Shown here one piece after another: positions 60,323 through 64,000 of a stretch of DNA of 64,000 bases. Made by a program: the position numbers and the translations under genes. Where the stretch lies: positions 9,869,501 through 9,933,500 of the forward strand of contig NZ_CP096255.1 of assembly GCF_011516635.5 (NCBI RefSeq), read 5' to 3'. This stretch comes from Bradyrhizobium barranii subsp. apii (lineage in GTDB: Bacteria; Pseudomonadota; Alphaproteobacteria; Rhizobiales; Xanthobacteraceae). How positions within the stretch are numbered: position 1 is the stretch's first letter; every line of letters starts with the position of its first letter. Under the pieces are notes generated by a model. The model was given only the letters and a program-made list of their open reading frames with translations, had not been told where the DNA came from and ran no database searches.

Positions 60323-61417
60323 TCAGAACGATCCCAGCGCCACCGGCCGGAACGCCTGCAGCAGTTGCTGGTCCAGCTTGCCGCCCATGCCTTCCATCAT
60401 CGTGAAGGCGCGCGAGTGGGTGAAGGGCATGCGGTAGGCGCGCTTCTCCACCAGCGCCGCGTAGATGTCGACGATCGTCGTGACCCGCACGATGTCGCTG
60501 ATCTGGTTCGACGACAGGCCGTTCGGATAGCCAGAGCCGTCGAGGAATTCGTGGTGATGCAGCACGACGTCGAGCATCTCCGGCGGGAAGCCGCCCTGCT
60601 CCGCGAGCGCGTCATAGCCGCGGCGCGGATGCTGGCGCACCTCGGCCATCTCCTCGTCGGTGAGCTTGCCCGGCTTGTCGAGCAGCACGGAGGGAACGAA
60701 GGCCTTGCCGACGTCATGCAACAGCGCGGCGCGGGTCAGGCGACGCTGGTCGTCCTCGCGCATGCCGAGATGCTGCGCGAAGGCGACGGCGAAGCCGGTG
60801 ACGAACAGGCAGTGGCGGTAGCTGCCGACATGATGGCAGCCGACGGTGGTGAGCCATTCGCGCAGCGAGGAATGCTTGATCGCCTTCAGGATCTTGCTCT
60901 CGGCGGCGATGACGTCGTCGAAGGTCAAGGGCACGCCGAGCGGCAGCTTCTCGAACATCTTCCTCAGCACCGCATGCGCCGCCTCGACGCCACGGTTGAG
61001 CGTCTTGCCGCGGTCGGTCGCGTCGTAAGTGGCGGTGTCGGGGAATGCCGCGCGGATGCGCTGAAGAATCGCATCGGGCTGCAGCGGCCGCGAGATCGTG
61101 TCGGTGGCGCCCAGTGCCCAGGCCTGCATGGTGCCGTGATGCAGGGCATCGGCGAGCACGAACAGCCGCGGCATCGTGCGATAGGCATCGCCGCGCAGCT
61201 TGTTGCGCACCCGCTGCACGCTCTCGGGCGAGCGCAGATTGATGTCGACCACGAGACCGGACAGATCGCGCGACGGCTGCTCGGGAATGTCCTGCGTCGT
61301 CACCGTCGAAACGTCGCCCACGGCCTTCAGGATGCTGGCAAGCTCGGTGCTCTCGTCGCTCCGGTCGGAAGCGAGCAAGAGCCGGCGTTTGGCGGCGGAT
61401 TTGGCTGGCGCGTTCAT
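60323..61417 (-). CDS. HD-GYP domain protein with degenerate receiver-like N-terminus, 364 aa
   Basis: Probable cyclic-di-GMP phosphodiesterase. The N-terminal 125 residues resemble a receiver domain ('RLLLASDRSDESTELASILKAVG', Asp58 in 'LVVDINLR'), but the conserved Lys is Arg ('TISRPLQP'), so phosphorylation is uncertain. A linker leads to the HD-GYP domain with H234-D235 in 'ALLHDVGKAFVP' and HHE-x2-DGSGYP at 288-298. The metal and GYP residues are intact. No membrane segment. Confidence 0.9.
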   Translation of the reverse strand: MNAPAKSAAKRRLLLASDRSDESTELASILKAVGDVSTVTTQDIPEQPSRDLSGLVVDINLRSPESVQRVRNKLRGDAYRTMPRLFVLADALHHGTMQAWALGATDTISRPLQPDAILQRIRAAFPDTATYDATDRGKTLNRGVEAAHAVLRKMFEKLPLGVPLTFDDVIAAESKILKAIKHSSLREWLTTVGCHHVGSYRHCLFVTGFAVAFAQHLGMREDDQRRLTRAALLHDVGKAFVPSVLLDKPGKLTDEEMAEVRQHPRRGYDALAEQGGFPPEMLDVVLHHHEFLDGSGYPNGLSSNQISDIVRVTTIVDIYAALVEKRAYRMPFTHSRAFTMMEGMGGKLDQQLLQAFRPVALGSF

Positions 61418-61564
61418 GGCTTCCCCAGAGCACGGGAGTGTATTTGGCGTCAGCCTAAGCCGGATCAGGTTCTCCGGCCCTTAAGAGGCTTGCTCAACGG
61501 AACCCTCCGGAATTGGGTGCAATTTTAGGGAATTGGGGTCCCGGCACGGTTCCAATCGAAAACG

Positions 61565-61590
61565 GCGAAAACAACCCCATGCACAGTAGA
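61565..61590 (+). repeat. 26-bp dispersed motif, copy 2
   Basis: Identical over all 26 bases to 4163-4188, and again followed by a family C palindrome (51 bases downstream here, 135 bases at the first site). Confidence 0.75.
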
Positions 61591-61640
61591 ACGGGCCTTG
61601 ATGGGAAAGGGGAATTTGGGGCGCTCTCGCCCACTCTCCG

Positions 61641-61744
61641 CTGGGTCGCCCGGCTTGACCGGGCGACCCAGTATTCCGAGGCGGCGCGGCCGGAGCCGAG
61701 AGGCCGCGGCGTACTGGATGCCCCGCTTTCGCGGGGCATGACAG
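61641..61744. repeat. Dispersed palindromic repeat, family C, copy 4 (inverted)
   Basis: Same element in the opposite orientation: CTGGGTCGCCCGG on the left, then 'GGCCGCGGCGTACTGGAT' and 'CCCCGCTTTCGCGGGGCATGACAG' at the right. Confidence 0.8.
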
Positions 61745-61819
61745 CGAGATTGTGGAGACGCCTACCAAAACAAATCCGCCGGAAGTTGCCCTCCGGCGGA
61801 TCAGCTTACTCGCCTCGCC

Positions 61820-64000
61820 TCACGCCTTCATCGCCCCCTTGACGGCCTCGGCCGTGATCGGCAGGGCCCGGATGCGGGCGCCTGAGGCGTTGAAGATGGC
61901 GTTGCCGATTGCCGGGGCGATGACCGTCACCGCGGGCTCGCCGACGCCGGTGGCCTTTTCGCCGTTGGCGATCACGGCGACGGCGACCTCGGGCATCTGG
62001 CTCATGCGCAAGGGCGTGTAGCTGTCGAAATTGGTCTGCTCGATGCCACCGTCCTTGAGCGTCGCCTTCTCGTACATCGCCAGCGACAGGCCCCACAGCG
62101 CCGCACCCTCGACCTGGGCACGGATGTTGTCGGGATGCACCTGCGTGCCGACGTCGGTTGCGACCGTGAGCTTCTTCACGGTCACCTCGCCCGACGGCGC
62201 CACCGCGACATGGGCGACGCACGCCGTCCAGCTCGCGGTCGCGCGCTCCTGCGAGGAGACACAGGCCACGCCCATGCCCTCGCCTTTCGGCAGTTGCTTG
62301 GTGCCGTAGCCGGACAGCCCCATCGCGGCGAGCAGCGTGTTGCGCAGCCGCTGCGCGCCGCCGTCGTTCTTGCCCTTGCCGTCGAGCAGCGCGATGCGGA
62401 ACTGCGCCGGGTCCTTGCCGGTCGCAGCCGCGATCTCGTCGATCATGCTTTCGACCGCCCAGAACGTCCAGCCGGGCGCCACCGAGCGAAGCTGCCCGGA
62501 CGGCGTCGCATTGTGCGCGAGCTCGTTCTTGATCGCGCGCACATAATGGTTGGGCACGGTGTAGAAGAAGTCGGCCCCGTTCACCGTGAAGGAATCGAGC
62601 GGACCCTTCTTGTCGACCGAGGGCGTCAGGAAGTCAGGGATGCCCCAGCGCGCGGTCGGCCAGGCCGAGACGACGTCGTGGCTGAGCGCGACGAGCTTGC
62701 CGTCGCCGTCCACGCCGGCCTTGACCTTCTGGTAGGTGAGCGGACGCGAGAAATCCATCGTCATGTCGTTCTCGCGCGTATAGATCACCTTCACCGGCTT
62801 GCCGATGGCCTTCGCCGCCTGCACCGCCGGCACCATCATGTCGGCATCGAGCCTGCGGCCAAAACCGCCGCCGAGCCACATCTGGTGCATCACCACGAAC
62901 TTCGGATCGATCCCGGCGGCGCCTGCCGCAATCGCCCCGGAGCGCGTCGCGAACTGATTGCCGGAATAGATGTGCAGGATGTCGCCCTTGAACTCCGCCG
63001 TGGCGTTCATCGGCTCCATCGGCGCGTGGATGTTGATGCTGGTGGTGTACTCCGCCTCCAGCACCTTTGCGGCCGAGCCGAACGCCGCGTTGGGATCGCC
63101 GTCCTTGACGAAGAACTGGCCGGAATCCTCGAGCTTCTGAAGCCGCTTGGCTTCGTCGAGCAGCGACTCGCTCGAGACCTTCGCGTTCGGACCGCCGTCA
63201 TAGGCGATCTTCAGCGCCGCGGCCGCCTTCTTGGCATTGGCGTAGGTGCTGGCGACCGCGACGACCCAGCCGGATGTCGTGCCGGTCTTGTCGTCGAGGG
63301 TGATGGCCTTGATGAAGCCCGGCACCTTCTTCGCAGCCGAGTCGTCGACCGACTTCACCGTGGCGCCGAAGCGCACCGGCGGCGTGACCACCGCGCCATA
63401 GGCCATGCCCGGCAGCATCACGTCGATGCCGTACTTGGCCGTGCCGTTGGTCTTGGAGGGGATGTCGAGCTGCGGCACCGACACGCCGATCATGGTGTAC
63501 TGGTCCGGCGTCTTCAGCTTGATCGCCTTCAGCTCGTCCGGCGTGAAGGTCTTGGTCGCCTTGCCGCTCTTCACGACGTCGGCGAACGACATCTGCTTCT
63601 TCGACTTCGGATGCGAGATCACGGAATCGCGCACCACGAGCTCTGACGCCGGCACGCCCATCGCGGCGGCCGCGCCTTCCGTCAATGCCGTCCGTCCGGC
63701 TGCACCGGCCCGGCTCATCGCGTCAAAGTTCATCATGGTCGACCAGCTGCCGCCGGTGATCTGTGCACCCAGCACGGGGTCGTTGAACTTCGGATCGTTG
63801 GAGGCGAGATTGACCCGCATGTCGCTCCACTTCGCGCCCAATTCCTCGCAGATGATCTGCGCCATGGTGGAGGCAATGTGCTGACCCATGTCGGCCTTGC
63901 CGCAGGTCACGGTGACCAGGCCATCGGGCGCGATCGCGTACCAGACGCTCGGCTCAAAGTTTGAAGGCGCAGCGAGCGCCTCACCGATGCCGGGCACGCC
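61820..64000 (-). CDS. Xanthine-dehydrogenase family molybdopterin-binding subunit, IorB/CoxL-like (5' end outside window)
   Basis: Large molybdenum-cofactor subunit of an isoquinoline 1-oxidoreductase-like or aldehyde dehydrogenase-like enzyme. Marks: 'VTCGKADMGQHIASTMAQIICEELGAKWSDMRV', 'QLDIPSKTNGTAKYGIDVMLPGMAYGAVV', the cofactor loop 'MWLGGGFGRRLDADMM', and 'GIEQTNFDSYTPLRMSQMPEVAV...GVGEPAVTVIAPAIGNAIF' with the catalytic Glu of GVGEP. The frame is open to the window edge, and the usual twin-arginine signal expected for IorB lies beyond it. Normally partnered with a 2Fe-2S subunit, not visible here. Confidence 0.9.
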   Translation of the reverse strand, partial: GVPGIGEALAAPSNFEPSVWYAIAPDGLVTVTCGKADMGQHIASTMAQIICEELGAKWSDMRVNLASNDPKFNDPVLGAQITGGSWSTMMNFDAMSRAGAAGRTALTEGAAAAMGVPASELVVRDSVISHPKSKKQMSFADVVKSGKATKTFTPDELKAIKLKTPDQYTMIGVSVPQLDIPSKTNGTAKYGIDVMLPGMAYGAVVTPPVRFGATVKSVDDSAAKKVPGFIKAITLDDKTGTTSGWVVAVASTYANAKKAAAALKIAYDGGPNAKVSSESLLDEAKRLQKLEDSGQFFVKDGDPNAAFGSAAKVLEAEYTTSINIHAPMEPMNATAEFKGDILHIYSGNQFATRSGAIAAGAAGIDPKFVVMHQMWLGGGFGRRLDADMMVPAVQAAKAIGKPVKVIYTRENDMTMDFSRPLTYQKVKAGVDGDGKLVALSHDVVSAWPTARWGIPDFLTPSVDKKGPLDSFTVNGADFFYTVPNHYVRAIKNELAHNATPSGQLRSVAPGWTFWAVESMIDEIAAATGKDPAQFRIALLDGKGKNDGGAQRLRNTLLAAMGLSGYGTKQLPKGEGMGVACVSSQERATASWTACVAHVAVAPSGEVTVKKLTVATDVGTQVHPDNIRAQVEGAALWGLSLAMYEKATLKDGGIEQTNFDSYTPLRMSQMPEVAVAVIANGEKATGVGEPAVTVIAPAIGNAIFNASGARIRALPITAEAVKGAMKA

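Larger units (their letters stand above)
61418..61819. other. Gene-free interval with dispersed repeats
   Basis: 402 bp between the start of the HD-GYP gene and the end of the molybdopterin oxidoreductase gene. It contains the 26-bp motif (61565-61590) and an inverted family C repeat (61641-61744). A TCCGGCGGATTT...CCGGAGGG hairpin near 61783-61800 may terminate the next gene. No coding region seen. Confidence 0.55.

Overview
The window is about 64 kb of GC-rich alphaproteobacterial chromosome, most probably from Bradyrhizobium or a close relative (Nitrobacteraceae). This is inferred from gene content (RegS/RegR redox pair, intracellular PHA depolymerase, MmcB, DUF3551 proteins, many Liv-type ABC genes) and from families of palindromic intergenic repeats; no database search was possible. 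The only RNA gene identified with confidence is a tRNA-Arg(CCG) at 43786-43862.

Layout. 1-9.9 kb: the end of a Liv-type binding protein, a DUF1330 protein, penicillin-binding protein 1A, an unknown protein, a YgjP-like metallopeptidase, PHA depolymerase and an ABC-2 exporter. 9.9-20.2 kb: RegS/RegR, MmcB, a GH13 alpha-glucosidase, a metallo-hydrolase, an HxlR regulator divergent from a monooxygenase-like protein, a PHB-depolymerase-type esterase, an MFS exporter and a broken soluble transhydrogenase gene. 20.4-25.5 kb: LLM flavin monooxygenase, cytochrome P450, SDR and an HWE-type histidine kinase. 25.6-34.3 kb: a GGDEF/EAL protein, then a PAS sigma-54 activator followed by a five-gene Liv-type ABC importer operon. 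The gap between activator and importer carries a near-consensus sigma-54 promoter and a strong upstream dyad, so this looks like a complete local regulatory circuit.

34.3-40.5 kb: two nearly identical 936-bp IS5-family elements in the same orientation. They flank a large cache/PAS/GGDEF/EAL protein, and the second copy splits a diguanylate cyclase gene. 40.7-43.7 kb: a compact three-gene accessory cassette (beta-CASP metallo-beta-lactamase protein, PD-(D/E)XK-type nuclease-like protein, PPP-family phosphatase) between the IS and the tRNA. This is the best candidate for an undescribed system. 43.8-50.9 kb: ferritin-like protein, TspO, DNA polymerase IV, Tag-type glycosylase, a phosphoesterase, a cyclic-nucleotide-binding-domain protein and GNAT. 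51-56.7 kb: an operon of membrane protein, winged-helix regulator and frameshifted uppS with two matching operators; a periplasmic serine protease; an overlapping ArsR/AHSA1/DUF899 operon; and two tandem DUF3551 proteins. 56.8-64 kb: a Bug-type binding protein, VOC protein, acyl-CoA ligase-like enzyme, HD-GYP protein and a molybdopterin oxidoreductase subunit running off the right edge.

Cyclic-di-GMP functions recur (two GGDEF/EAL proteins, one interrupted GGDEF protein, one HD-GYP protein). Three genes look broken: sthA (internal out-of-frame deletion), the diguanylate cyclase (IS insertion) and uppS (one-base frameshift).
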